Shown: piece by piece, positions 8,515-14,993 of the stretch
Layout of the letters: each line of letters starts with the position of its first letter
Numbering within the stretch: the first letter of the stretch is position 1
Assembly (NCBI GenBank): GCA_905210485.1
Contig: CAJLXA010000038.1
Span: 1-17,569 of the forward strand
DNA: 17,569 nucleotides
Reading direction: 5' to 3'
From: an uncultured Eubacteriales bacterium
Lineage (GTDB): Bacteria > Bacillota > Clostridia > Oscillospirales > CAG-272
The notes under the pieces: generated by a model
Told to the model about the DNA's origin: nothing
The model's input: the letters and a program-made list of their open reading frames with translations, nothing else
The model's database searches: none
Translations under genes and position numbers: made by a program

Positions 8515-8683
8515 GGTGGAAAAGGGATAAAACCCGGCAGAAGACCTTGTTTTTCCGCGTATTTTTTCTGTGGAAAAATCTCTGGATAGTGAGAAAGTTT
8601 TCCACAGGCGGATTTTTCCGTCTGTTTTTCCACATTTTATCCACGCGGTTTTTAACGGCTTATCCCGTGGAAAAGGTGGAAAA
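8515..8683. promoter_or_regulatory. DnaA-box cluster
   Basis: Seven DnaA-box-like 9-mers. Minus-oriented: 8515-8523 (TTTTCCACC), 8569-8577 (TTTTCCACA), 8666-8674 (TTTTCCACG) and 8675-8683 (TTTTCCACC). Plus-oriented: 8598-8606 and 8626-8634 (both TTTTCCACA) and 8637-8645 (TTATCCACG). Six of the seven carry T at the third position, where the standard box TTATCCACA has A. The rightmost pair abuts the dnaA stop codon. Clustering and mixed orientation are typical of bacterial origins. Confidence 0.85.
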
Positions 8684-10108
8684 TCACTTGCCGATCAGAT
8701 TCATAAGTTCGTTGATTTCGCTTTCCAAAACGCTGTCCGTTTTGAGTTTTCCCTCGATGTTGACGTTGGAAGAAATGATCGTCGTATGGTCGCGGTTGAA
8801 AAACGAACTGATTTTGGAAAAAGAATAGTCGGTCATATGGCGCATGAGGTAGATGGATATGTGGCGCGCCATAGCGATAGAATCGCTGCGCTTTTTGCTT
8901 TTAATGTCTTCGACCGAAACGCCGTATTTTTTGGAGACCTCGGTCAGTATCTTCTGAACGATCTCTTCGGGGGAGGCCGTTCCCGTTGTGAATTCGGCCA
9001 CGACGTTCTGCAGTTTTTCGTCTGTCAGTTCTTCGCCCGAAAGAAGCGTGTACGCGGCAAGTTTTTTGATGGCGCCTTCAATCTGGCGGATATTGTTTTT
9101 CAGCCGTTCCGCCATGTAATCAATCATGTCGGGCGTGAGGGCAATATGCAGTTTCTCCGCTTTTTTACGGATAATGGCCACGCGGAGCTCAAAAGACGGC
9201 GGCTGTATATCGGCAATCAGTCCCCATTCAAAGCGTGTGAGCAGGCGCTCTTCCAGGGTCTTGATTTCTTTCGGCGGCCGGTCTGATGTAAGAATAATCT
9301 GTTTTCCTTCTTCGTAAAGGGCGGAAAACGTATGAAAGAATTCTTCCTGTGTGGATTCCTTTCCCGCGATGAACTGAATGTCGTCTATCAGGAGAACGTC
9401 ACAGTTACGGTATTTGTCGCGGAAAGCCGACGCGCGCATCGGCGAATAGGAACCGCCGTGGATACAGGCGATAAGTTCGTTTGTAAATTCCTCGCCTTTT
9501 TTATAGACAATGCGGATATTGGGATTGTTCTCCTTCATCTTGTTGGTGATGGCGTAAAGAAGATGCGTTTTGCCGAGTCCGCTTTGCCCGTAAATGAAAA
9601 GGGGATTATAGGCGTCGTTCGACCGCGCGGCAACCGCAACGCAGGCGGCGTGGGCAAAACGGTTGGAATCGCCGACGATAAAGGTGTCGAAAGTGTATTG
9701 CTTGATGATATTCGGACTTTCGATATCGGGGCCGATGTCTGTATTTTTTTCCTCGTCGTCTTCGTCGTCAAATTCGGGAGGAAGCGCTTTTTTTACGTCC
9801 TCTTTACCGTCCGCTTCGTTTTCTTCGGAGGGGTAGGCCTGCGCCGGGCGCTCTTTCACGATAATGTCAAAAGGGAAGGGGTAACCGCAGGATTCCCGTA
9901 TGGCGCTTGTGATGCGGTCTTTGAACTGTTCGAGAAGAACCTTTTTCTTGAATTCGTTCGGTACGGAAAAGATGATTTTTCCTTCGACGTTTCCGCCGAC
10001 GATCTCTTCCACGCGTATATCGCTGAACCAGAGATTGTAGATCGTACTGGAGGTGTTATTTTTAAGGAGCGAAAGCACGCCTTTTTCGACTTCTTTTATG
10101 GGAAACAT
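8684..10108 (-). CDS. dnaA: Chromosomal replication initiator protein DnaA
   Basis: AAA+ ATPase that binds DnaA boxes and opens oriC. It has 474 residues. Domain I (1 to ~85) is the partner-interaction domain. An acidic linker (about 90-130) follows. The AAA+ domain starts near YTFDTFIVGDSNRFAH (138-153), with Walker A GQSGLGKT (174-181) and Walker B VLLIDDIQF (238-246). The C-terminal DNA-binding domain has ARHISIYLMRHMT (414-426) and the signature FFNRDHTTI (437-445). Here Asn439 replaces the usual Gly of GGRDHTT, and Gln-Ser replace the more common Gly-Val in the Walker A loop. The gene has its own strong promoter (10153-10181) and the ribosome site AGGAGG (10113-10118) just before the ATG. 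Confidence 0.98.
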   Translation of the reverse strand: MFPIKEVEKGVLSLLKNNTSSTIYNLWFSDIRVEEIVGGNVEGKIIFSVPNEFKKKVLLEQFKDRITSAIRESCGYPFPFDIIVKERPAQAYPSEENEADGKEDVKKALPPEFDDEDDEEKNTDIGPDIESPNIIKQYTFDTFIVGDSNRFAHAACVAVAARSNDAYNPLFIYGQSGLGKTHLLYAITNKMKENNPNIRIVYKKGEEFTNELIACIHGGSYSPMRASAFRDKYRNCDVLLIDDIQFIAGKESTQEEFFHTFSALYEEGKQIILTSDRPPKEIKTLEERLLTRFEWGLIADIQPPSFELRVAIIRKKAEKLHIALTPDMIDYMAERLKNNIRQIEGAIKKLAAYTLLSGEELTDEKLQNVVAEFTTGTASPEEIVQKILTEVSKKYGVSVEDIKSKKRSDSIAMARHISIYLMRHMTDYSFSKISSFFNRDHTTIISSNVNIEGKLKTDSVLESEINELMNLIGK

Positions 10109-10152
10109 GAATCCTCCTGTGTGGTGAAGATAGACTAATATAAATTATTTAT

Positions 10153-10181
10153 ATTATAGCATATAAATATATATATTGCAA
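10153..10181 (-). promoter_or_regulatory. dnaA promoter
   Basis: On the minus strand, the -35 TTGCAA (10176-10181) is followed by a 17-base spacer and the -10 TATAAT (10153-10158). A TGC directly before the -10 makes an extended -10. The spacing is optimal for the sigma-A type factor. The transcript would start about 38 bases before the dnaA ATG. I see no perfect DnaA box overlapping it. Confidence 0.8.
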
Positions 10182-10263
10182 GATGAAATTGAAAAATAAA
10201 TATAAAAAAGAAAAGCAGAGTTTACAATGACAAAAGAGAAAAGTAAATTTTTCAAAAAAGACC

Positions 10264-10293
10264 TTTACAATTTGTCATAAATTGTGATACAAT
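10264..10293 (+). promoter_or_regulatory. Candidate rightward promoter upstream of the repeat pair
   Basis: TTTACA (10264-10269), an 18-base spacer and TACAAT (10288-10293), with TGA directly before it giving an extended -10 motif. It would transcribe the hairpin repeats and, if not terminated, the glycosyltransferase 400 bases further on. The AT-rich context makes chance matches more likely, so this is tentative. Confidence 0.45.
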
Positions 10294-10335
10294 AACATAA
10301 AACCCGACAAAATAGAATTTTGTCGACAACTGACG
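10292..10335 (+). repeat. Hairpin repeat A, copy 1
   Basis: A 44-base unit that recurs 141 bases downstream with only two adjacent differences. Its centre is a perfect 9-bp stem CGACAAAAT / ATTTTGTCG (10304-10324) with loop AGA. In the other copy the loop is AAG and the stem is unchanged. Weaker similarity extends about 30 bases further right. The unit starts at the end of a candidate promoter. Confidence 0.75.
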
Positions 10336-10432
10336 TTGTGTGCGCTTTGCCGATGTCAAACCGCGGTTTTGGTTGAAACCCGTCGTAAAAATGCCTGCAA
10401 ATGCTTCGCGCTTGCGCATTTTCACTTGCGTT

Positions 10433-10476
10433 ATAACATAAAACCCGACAAAATAAGATTTTGTCGACAACTGACG
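10433..10476 (+). repeat. Hairpin repeat A, copy 2
   Basis: Second copy of the 44-base unit, same orientation, with stem CGACAAAAT / ATTTTGTCG (10445-10465) and loop AAG. The weaker shared tail runs into AAACCGCC near 10500, matching AAACCGCG after copy 1. The stem is not followed by a T-run on either strand, so a simple terminator is unlikely. A dispersed REP-like element or part of a structured RNA would both fit. Confidence 0.75.
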
Positions 10477-10501
10477 CTATACGCGTTTCGGAGGCCGTAA
10501 A

Positions 10502-10517
10502 CCGCCGGCCGCGGCGG
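10502..10517. repeat. GC-rich palindrome
   Basis: CCGCCG, four bases, CGGCGG: a perfect 6-bp stem at the end of hairpin repeat A copy 2. No T-run follows on either side. It may be the distal part of the repeat element. Confidence 0.45.
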
Positions 10518-10539
10518 AACACACCGTTATGCAACGCGC

Positions 10540-10575
10540 TTTATCCGTCCGTACGGTTTCTGTCGGACGGATAAA
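10540..10575. repeat. 12-bp perfect inverted repeat
   Basis: TTTATCCGTCCG (10540-10551) and CGGACGGATAAA (10564-10575) are exact reverse complements separated by 12 bases. It lies 128 bases upstream of the glycosyltransferase start. It could be an operator or a leader hairpin; no T-run supports a terminator. Confidence 0.6.
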
Positions 10576-10597
10576 TTATTTACGGAAAATCCGGATG

Positions 10598-10618
10598 TTT
10601 TCCACACACGGTGGAAAA
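10598..10618. promoter_or_regulatory. Facing pair of DnaA boxes
   Basis: TTTTCCACA (plus, 10598-10606) and TTTTCCACC (minus, 10610-10618) form an inverted repeat of TTTTCCAC around a 5-base centre. They match the variant box used in the dnaA-dnaN gap. As the second cluster, on the other side of dnaA, they suggest a bipartite origin or DnaA control of the glycosyltransferase. Confidence 0.6.
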
Positions 10619-10702
10619 AGACAAGCACGGAAAAAGAAAAATTATATTTTCATTTTCCATACTACTGTAACACATAAGTCACTGCGAAAGGGGGTACTTT
10701 TT

Positions 10703-11443
10703 ATGATTTCCGTTGTGATTCCTATGTACAATGAGCGGAAGATCATCGAAGAGACTCTTATGCGCCTGACTTCCTATCTCGACGCGGAATTTCCTGGCGA
10801 CTATGAACTCGTTTTTTCGGACGACGGTTCGCAGGACGGTTGCGACGCGTATATTGCGGAAAAAGAAAAAGAGACCGCCGGCCGCGTCCGTCTTTGCCCC
10901 GGAAAAGTGAATCACGGAAAGGGAAGTGCGGTCAGAAAAGGCATATTGGCGGCAAAAGGCGACATCATTGTTTTCACCGACTGCGATCTGGCATACGGAA
11001 CCGCGTATATCGGCGACATGATCCGTCTTATGCAACAGGACGAAAAGACCGACGTTCTTGTCGGTTCGCGCGCCATTCACCCGGACGGATATGCCGGGTA
11101 TTCGGCGTTCCGCCGTTTTCTTTCGCGCGGCTATATGAAATTTCTTTCGGTCATAGGAGGTTTTCGCGGAAGCGATTCGCAGACCGGTCTGAAAGGTTTT
11201 CGCGCTCCGGCCGCCAAACGGATTTTCTCACTTTCCGAAACCGATAGGTTCGCCTTTGATCTTGAGGTTCTGATGATTGCGGAGCGGCTCGGTTACACCG
11301 TAAAGGAAATGCCGGTCAAGGTGATAAACAACCGTCCGTCCTCCATGTCGTTTCTGAAAGAAAGCCTGCGCATGCTCCGCGACGTTATGAAGATCCGGAA
11401 GCGCGTCCGTAAAATTAAAAGGGAAAATGTAAATCCGGATTAA
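10703..11443 (+). CDS. GT2 family glycosyltransferase, polyprenyl-phosphate sugar synthase-like
   Basis: A 246-residue soluble-type glycosyltransferase of family 2 (GT-A fold). The motifs are VVIPMYNE (4-11), the nucleotide-binding FSDDGS (38-43), the metal-binding DCDLAYG with the D-x-D at 93-95, VGSR (120-123), and SQTGLKGFR (159-167) followed by FAFDLEVL (183-190) and EMPV. This arrangement is that of ALG5/DPM1-like enzymes, which move glucose or mannose from a nucleotide sugar to a lipid phosphate carrier. No membrane anchor is visible. The substrate cannot be told. I chose the ATG at 10703 because AAAGGGGG sits 8 bases upstream and the conserved domain begins at once; longer upstream extensions have no family similarity. 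It is a single gene, transcribed away from dnaA. Confidence 0.9.
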   Translation: MISVVIPMYNERKIIEETLMRLTSYLDAEFPGDYELVFSDDGSQDGCDAYIAEKEKETAGRVRLCPGKVNHGKGSAVRKGILAAKGDIIVFTDCDLAYGTAYIGDMIRLMQQDEKTDVLVGSRAIHPDGYAGYSAFRRFLSRGYMKFLSVIGGFRGSDSQTGLKGFRAPAAKRIFSLSETDRFAFDLEVLMIAERLGYTVKEMPVKVINNRPSSMSFLKESLRMLRDVMKIRKRVRKIKRENVNPD

Positions 11444-11556
11444 CATATAAGAAGATACGGATAAAAAGGAATCGCCGCTTTTTTCTCCGGCGGCCGAAAT
11501 ATACGGCGAAGCATACCGGTATAAAGGAGAAATCTTCCGTATCGCCTATATATAAT

Positions 11557-11585
11557 AAAAAGGAAGAAACTTTTTCTTCCTTTTT
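11557..11585. terminator. Bidirectional terminator after the glycosyltransferase gene
   Basis: A 13-bp perfect stem, AAAAAGGAAGAAA paired with TTTCTTCCTTTTT, around a 3-base loop. The arms end in runs of A and T, so a T-run is present on either strand. It is 114 bases after the glycosyltransferase stop. The stem is AT-rich and therefore only moderately stable. Confidence 0.65.
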
Positions 11586-11663
11586 ACGCATTATAGGATA
11601 AAATACGACATGCAATGTCCGGAAAATCCGCCGCTTAAAACAATGGGTCATATATAAATAAAT

Positions 11664-11695
11664 GCCTTATTGTAAAATTTCATTTACAATAAGGC
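11664..11695. terminator. Terminator after nrnA
   Basis: A 13-bp perfect stem, GCCTTATTGTAAA paired with TTTACAATAAGGC, with a 6-base loop, five bases beyond the nrnA stop. On the minus strand it is followed by an AT-rich ATTTATTTATAT; on the plus strand by TGTTTTTATTTT. It ends the six-gene leftward operon and could also stop rightward transcription. Confidence 0.75.
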
Positions 11696-11700
11696 TGTTT

Positions 11701-12687
11701 TTATTTTGTTTCGTGAAGCGCTTTGACGGAAAGAGAGAGAACCGGCGACACTGCTGCTTCCGGCGTTTCTCCGCGGACGGTGCATCCTGCCGCGCGGATA
11801 TGGCCACCGCCGCCGAAAGCCGCGGCAACCGCCGCCACATCGGAGGCATTGGAGCGGAGGGAGACCTTGTATACGCCTTTTTCTTTATCCGATTCTTTCA
11901 GGATAAAGGAGATTTCCACGCCGCGCAGGGAACGGAGAATGTCGATCCCCGTTTCAAAATCGTCGGAAGTAAGACCGGCGCGATCGCGTTCTTCCTGCGT
12001 GACGACCGCATAGGAGATGCGCCCGTTTTCCTCCGTTTTCATTTTTCCCGCCACGAGCGATTCGGCACGGAGTTGGTTTTCCGATTTGGAATCAAACAAA
12101 AGGCGGTTGATACGCGCCGCGTCCGCGCCGTAACCGATCAGCCGCGCGGCCGCAAGATGGGTCTGCGGCGTGACGTTGCTGTATCGGAAGCATCCGCTGT
12201 CGGAAGAAACGGCGCTATAGAGCGCGTCGGCAAGATTTTTCGGAAAATCCGGGATTTTCTTCTCATGATACAGTTTTTCGGCGAGAAGAAAAAGAATTTC
12301 TCCGGCGGCGCAGGCGTCTTTTACGGTGAGATGGTCGGAAAACGGAGTGGAAAGCGCGTGGTGGTCGATCGTCAGCACAGGCGCGTATTTTTCCGCCCCG
12401 CCGAGTTGCGCCGCGGACGCTACGTCAACGGCAACGGCTGTACGCCCGCTTTCGTCGGGATCGCCGACCGGCGGCAGAAAGTCGCTTATAAAGGAAAGGC
12501 GATCCGGTATTTTATCGGCGCAGAAAATGGCGGGCGTTTTCCCCATGAGCGAAAAAAGAACGGCGAGCGCGGCGGCGGAACCGTAGGTATCGCCGTCGGG
12601 ACGGATATGCATTAAAATCAGCGGTTTTTCGATTGCTTCAAGGCGCGAAAGCGTTTCGTCCGGCGTGAGGGACTTACAGTCATGCAT
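11701..12687 (-). CDS. nrnA: DHH/DHHA1 phosphoesterase, NrnA-like (nanoRNase / pAp phosphatase)
   Basis: DHH-family hydrolase, 328 residues. NrnA homologues degrade 2-5 nt RNA ends and dephosphorylate pAp using Mn. The metal-binding motifs are present in order: HIRPDGD (27-33), AVDVAS (Asp88), IDHH (107-110), SSDSG (Asp163). The C-terminal DHHA1 domain has GGGGHIRAAG, which binds substrate. I prefer the ATG at 12687, which overlaps the rbfA stop by 8 bases and gives the usual short lead before motif I. A GTG at 12699 would add four residues. In many Bacillota rbfA and nrnA are neighbours, as here, which supports the identity. It is the last gene of the operon. Confidence 0.93.
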   Translation of the reverse strand: MHDCKSLTPDETLSRLEAIEKPLILMHIRPDGDTYGSAAALAVLFSLMGKTPAIFCADKIPDRLSFISDFLPPVGDPDESGRTAVAVDVASAAQLGGAEKYAPVLTIDHHALSTPFSDHLTVKDACAAGEILFLLAEKLYHEKKIPDFPKNLADALYSAVSSDSGCFRYSNVTPQTHLAAARLIGYGADAARINRLLFDSKSENQLRAESLVAGKMKTEENGRISYAVVTQEERDRAGLTSDDFETGIDILRSLRGVEISFILKESDKEKGVYKVSLRSNASDVAAVAAAFGGGGHIRAAGCTVRGETPEAAVSPVLSLSVKALHETK

Positions 12688-13069
12688 GATCGCCGTCACC
12701 CGCTTTATCGTCGCTTATGTCCGCGTTTTTGTCCTCTGTTTCAATTTCATGCAAAAGTTTTGCAATATGGGCGCCGTGTTCCATCGAATGATCGGCGTAA
12801 AAGGCAAGTTCGGGCGTGATGCGCAGGTTCAGCGTGGCGGCCAGATGGCGGCGGAGAAGACCCGTCGCGTTTTTCAGCCCTTTCAGCGCTTCCTTTTCGT
12901 CTCCCATGCAGGAAAAATAGACGCGTGCAAACTTGAGATCGGGGGCGACTTCGGCGCGCGTAATACTCACAAAAGCATTCTGGATGCGCGGGTCGCGGAG
13001 GTCGCGGGCGGCGATAGCCAGTTCCTGCGCAACGGCGTCGTTGATACGTCCTCTTCTGTATTTAGCCAT
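12680..13069 (-). CDS. rbfA: Ribosome-binding factor A
   Basis: Small KH-like protein (129 residues) that binds the 30S subunit and helps late 16S rRNA maturation. Family features visible: the N-terminal YRRGRINDAVAQELA, the helix with DLRDPRI, FVSITRAEVAPDLKFARVYFS, LRRHLAATLNLRITPEL and the final FYADHSMEHG. The ATG at 13069 has AAGGA about 10 bases upstream. The last ~20 residues form an acidic tail (DKNADISDDKAGDGDHA) beyond the usual family end. It lies 40 bases after murI and overlaps nrnA. Unlike the common nusA-infB-rbfA arrangement, no infB is next to it. Confidence 0.95.
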   Translation of the reverse strand: MAKYRRGRINDAVAQELAIAARDLRDPRIQNAFVSITRAEVAPDLKFARVYFSCMGDEKEALKGLKNATGLLRRHLAATLNLRITPELAFYADHSMEHGAHIAKLLHEIETEDKNADISDDKAGDGDHA

Positions 13070-13109
13070 GTTTTTCAGTCCTTTATTTTATAATTTATTA
13101 TGTGTTTCT

Positions 13110-13913
13110 TTATTTATTATCGGCGCTTTTTATGTATCTATCCCCGCAGGGGAGATTGATCTCCCTGACGGCAACGCCGAGTTGTTTTCCGAACATAGTG
13201 GCGGCATGTTCCGCAAATTCCGCGGCGCCGTCGCTGACATAACAGGTGAAATTCCCGTTTTCCTTTCCGTCCCGCACCGTCGACGCCATGCGGTAGGCGG
13301 CAACGGCGCCGCTGTCGATCAGCCGCGCGGCGGGAAAAACCGTGCGTATGGCGTCCGAAAGCAGGGAAAAATGCGTGCAACCGAGAATGACCGTGTCGGG
13401 GGAGAAATCCGCCATCGGTTGCAAAACGTCCTGTACCGTGAGAATCACGGATTTTCGGCGTATATCGGTAAAACCGTTTTCCGCCATGGCGACAAAGAGC
13501 GGACAGGCAAGTTCTCTTACTTCGGCCGCAGGAGAGCGTTTTGTCACCGCTTCGCGGAAAGTATGGGAACGCACGGTGGCCGATGTGCCGAGAACGAGAA
13601 TACGTTTGCCGTCGGCGGCCGCTTCGGCCGCGGGGTTCACAACGCCGTAAAGGGGAATCCGGCTTTTCTTCCCGATATGCGGCAGTACCACCGAAGAAAC
13701 GGTGCCGCAGGCCGCTAAAATCCGTTCCGCGCCGCAGGACGAAAGAAAACGGAGCGCGTCTTCCGCGTAACATATCAGCGTTTTTTCGCTCCGCGTGCCG
13801 TACGGCATGTGGGCGGTATCCCCGAAATAGACAATGTCGGTGCGCGGCAGGAGCCGCGACAGCGTGAAAGCGGCGGTAAGACCGCCGATCCCGCTGTCAA
13901 AAACGCCGATCAC
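13110..13913 (-). CDS. murI: Glutamate racemase
   Basis: Cofactor-independent racemase that makes D-glutamate for peptidoglycan, 267 residues. Family motifs are FDSGIGGLT (5-13), YFGDTAHMPYGTRS (29-42), NPAAEAA (93-99), LACPLFV (135-141) and the second catalytic motif GCTHFSLL with Cys179. The first catalytic motif reads ACGT with Cys69, where the family usually has ACNT; Gly70 replaces the Asn. The start is the GTG at 13913: it overlaps the ddl stop as GTGA and has the ribosome site GGAGGAG (13919-13925) five bases upstream. The longer reading frame upstream only shadows ddl. Sitting beside ddl suggests coordinated supply of the two D-amino-acid precursors. The substrate could be Asp rather than Glu, but overall similarity favours MurI. 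Confidence 0.92.
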   Translation of the reverse strand: MIGVFDSGIGGLTAAFTLSRLLPRTDIVYFGDTAHMPYGTRSEKTLICYAEDALRFLSSCGAERILAACGTVSSVVLPHIGKKSRIPLYGVVNPAAEAAADGKRILVLGTSATVRSHTFREAVTKRSPAAEVRELACPLFVAMAENGFTDIRRKSVILTVQDVLQPMADFSPDTVILGCTHFSLLSDAIRTVFPAARLIDSGAVAAYRMASTVRDGKENGNFTCYVSDGAAEFAEHAATMFGKQLGVAVREINLPCGDRYIKSADNK

Positions 13914-14941
13914 GGGTGCTCCTCCGCAAAGGAGAGCAGGTGGGCGACCAGTGCGTCCGCGTCGCACCCGAGTGCGTCGCAGGCCATGCGCGGATAAAGA
14001 CTGATGTCGGTGAATCCCGGCAGGGTGTTTATTTCGTTGAAATACAGCGCGTGTTCGGTCAGAAAGAAATCGACGCGCGCAAGACCGCGGCAACCGAGAA
14101 GACGGAAGACGCTGAGAGCGATGGAGCGGCACCGTTTTTCGGTGATTTCTCCGACGTCGGCCGGGAACACCGTTTTTGCCGTTCCGTTTTTATACTTGTC
14201 GTCATAATCGTAAAAGGTGGCGCAGGGAATGACTTCGCCCGGCCGTGAAGCGACGGGACCGTTTTCGGTATCCGTGACGGCAACTTCTATTTCGCGGCCT
14301 TTGACATAACGCTCAGCCAGCACGCGCGTGCCGTAAACGCAGGCGGCGCGGTATGCCGCGTCAAGTCCCTCCGGGGACAGAACGACGGAGGCGCCGAGAG
14401 AACTGCCGCCCGCAGACGGTTTCATAAACAAGGGATAGCCGAGGACAGAGGCCGCGGCGTCCCTGTGGTCGCCGGTCACTTCGACAAACGGGACGACCGG
14501 CACGCCGCTGGAGGAAAGAATACGCTTTGTAAGAATTTTATCCATGGCGACCGCCGAGGACATGACGCCGCATCCGACGTAGGGAATACCGATATAGTCC
14601 AGAATGCCCTGTAAACGCCCGTCTTCGCCGAAAGTGCCGTGGAGAACGGGAAATATCACATCGGGGCGTATCGTCACTGCGGAATCGCCCGGCAGGAGAA
14701 AACCGCCCTTTTGCGGAACAAGCGGCGAAAGAAAACGCGGATCGTCACCGAATTTATCGGTTTCCACCGCATGAACGCCGCCGCGGAAAAGCTGGAATTC
14801 GCCGTTTCGGTCAACGGCAATCTTATAGAGGTCGTAGCGGTCGCGGGGTATATGCCGCATGACCGCGGCCGCGGAGGCAAGCGATACTTCGTATTCGCCG
14901 GACGGTCCTCCGAACAGAACGGCGACCCGGATTTTTTCCAT
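13910..14941 (-). CDS. ddl: D-alanine--D-alanine ligase
   Basis: ATP-grasp ligase that forms D-Ala-D-Ala for peptidoglycan, 343 residues. The N-terminal motif is LFGGPSGEYEVSL (9-21) with the conserved Glu at 18. Other motifs are HGTFGEDG (101-108), YVGCGVMSSAVAMDK (121-135), the ATP-binding KPSAGGSSLG (174-183), CRGLARVDFF (284-293) and the metal site NEINTLPGFT (302-311). The omega loop FYDYDDKY (243-250) keeps the Lys-Tyr pair typical of D-Ala-D-Ala enzymes. It lacks the VanA-type loop, and Phe does not replace the Tyr as in D-lactate ligases, so a normal vancomycin-sensitive precursor is predicted. The ATG at 14941 has GAGGG about 7 bases upstream, and a small hairpin lies just before it. 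The gene follows prmC after 52 bases. Confidence 0.96.
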   Translation of the reverse strand: MEKIRVAVLFGGPSGEYEVSLASAAAVMRHIPRDRYDLYKIAVDRNGEFQLFRGGVHAVETDKFGDDPRFLSPLVPQKGGFLLPGDSAVTIRPDVIFPVLHGTFGEDGRLQGILDYIGIPYVGCGVMSSAVAMDKILTKRILSSSGVPVVPFVEVTGDHRDAAASVLGYPLFMKPSAGGSSLGASVVLSPEGLDAAYRAACVYGTRVLAERYVKGREIEVAVTDTENGPVASRPGEVIPCATFYDYDDKYKNGTAKTVFPADVGEITEKRCRSIALSVFRLLGCRGLARVDFFLTEHALYFNEINTLPGFTDISLYPRMACDALGCDADALVAHLLSFAEEHP

Positions 14942-14953
14942 AATGACCCTCTT

Positions 14954-14971
14954 TTCTGTTTTTTAACAGAA
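14954..14971 (-). promoter_or_regulatory. Small hairpin ahead of the ddl ribosome site
   Basis: TTCTGTT, four A, AACAGAA on the minus strand: a perfect 7-bp stem directly before the GAGGG ribosome site in the only sizeable gap between the first genes of the operon. It could tune ddl translation, act as an RNA processing site, or be incidental. Confidence 0.4.
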
Positions 14972-14993
14972 TATGAGGGAAGACCGAAACTGT

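Larger units (their letters stand above)
8413..8683. other. oriC: Replication origin region (oriC), dnaA-dnaN intergenic part
   Basis: A 271-base gap between dnaA and dnaN. Read along the dnaA coding strand it contains, in order: six DnaA-box-like sites between 8683 and 8569, one more at 8515-8523, a C-run, a CTA/CTG triplet array, a T-rich stretch and a GC hairpin (GCCGCC-4-GGCGGC at 8440-8455) just before dnaN. Box cluster, GC stretch, trio array and AT-rich stretch are the parts of the basal unwinding system described for Bacillus. Origin identity rests on this layout and on dnaA/dnaN flanking genes. Confidence 0.85.
10109..10702. other. 594-base noncoding region between divergent dnaA and glycosyltransferase genes
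   Basis: No convincing gene. From left to right it holds the dnaA ribosome site and promoter, an extremely AT-rich stretch (about 10126-10260), a candidate rightward promoter, two copies of a hairpin repeat, a GC palindrome, a 12-bp inverted repeat, a pair of facing DnaA boxes and the glycosyltransferase ribosome site. In many Bacillota this side of dnaA carries part of the origin and then rpmH; rpmH is not here. Confidence 0.8.

Noticed and set aside
6284..10138. Plus-strand open frames opposite recF, dnaN and dnaA (for example 6284-7297, 7450-8589, 9332-10138)
   Set aside because: All are antisense to strongly supported core genes and show no motif or ribosome site.
10292..10476. CRISPR array from the repeated hairpin units
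   Set aside because: Only two units, spacing of about 97 bases between them, no cas genes in the window.
10265..10534. Minus-strand small frame with an internal repeated peptide
   Set aside because: The repeated peptide is explained by the 44-base hairpin repeat. No ribosome site or promoter fits, and alternative frames encode similar repeats equally well.
10529..10702. N-terminal extension of the glycosyltransferase
   Set aside because: The added residues have no family similarity, cover the DnaA-box pair, and a good ribosome site favours the ATG at 10703.
13914..14132. N-terminal extension of murI
   Set aside because: It only overlaps ddl in another frame; the GTG at 13913 with GGAGGAG upstream and the conserved start FDSGIGGL fix the real start.
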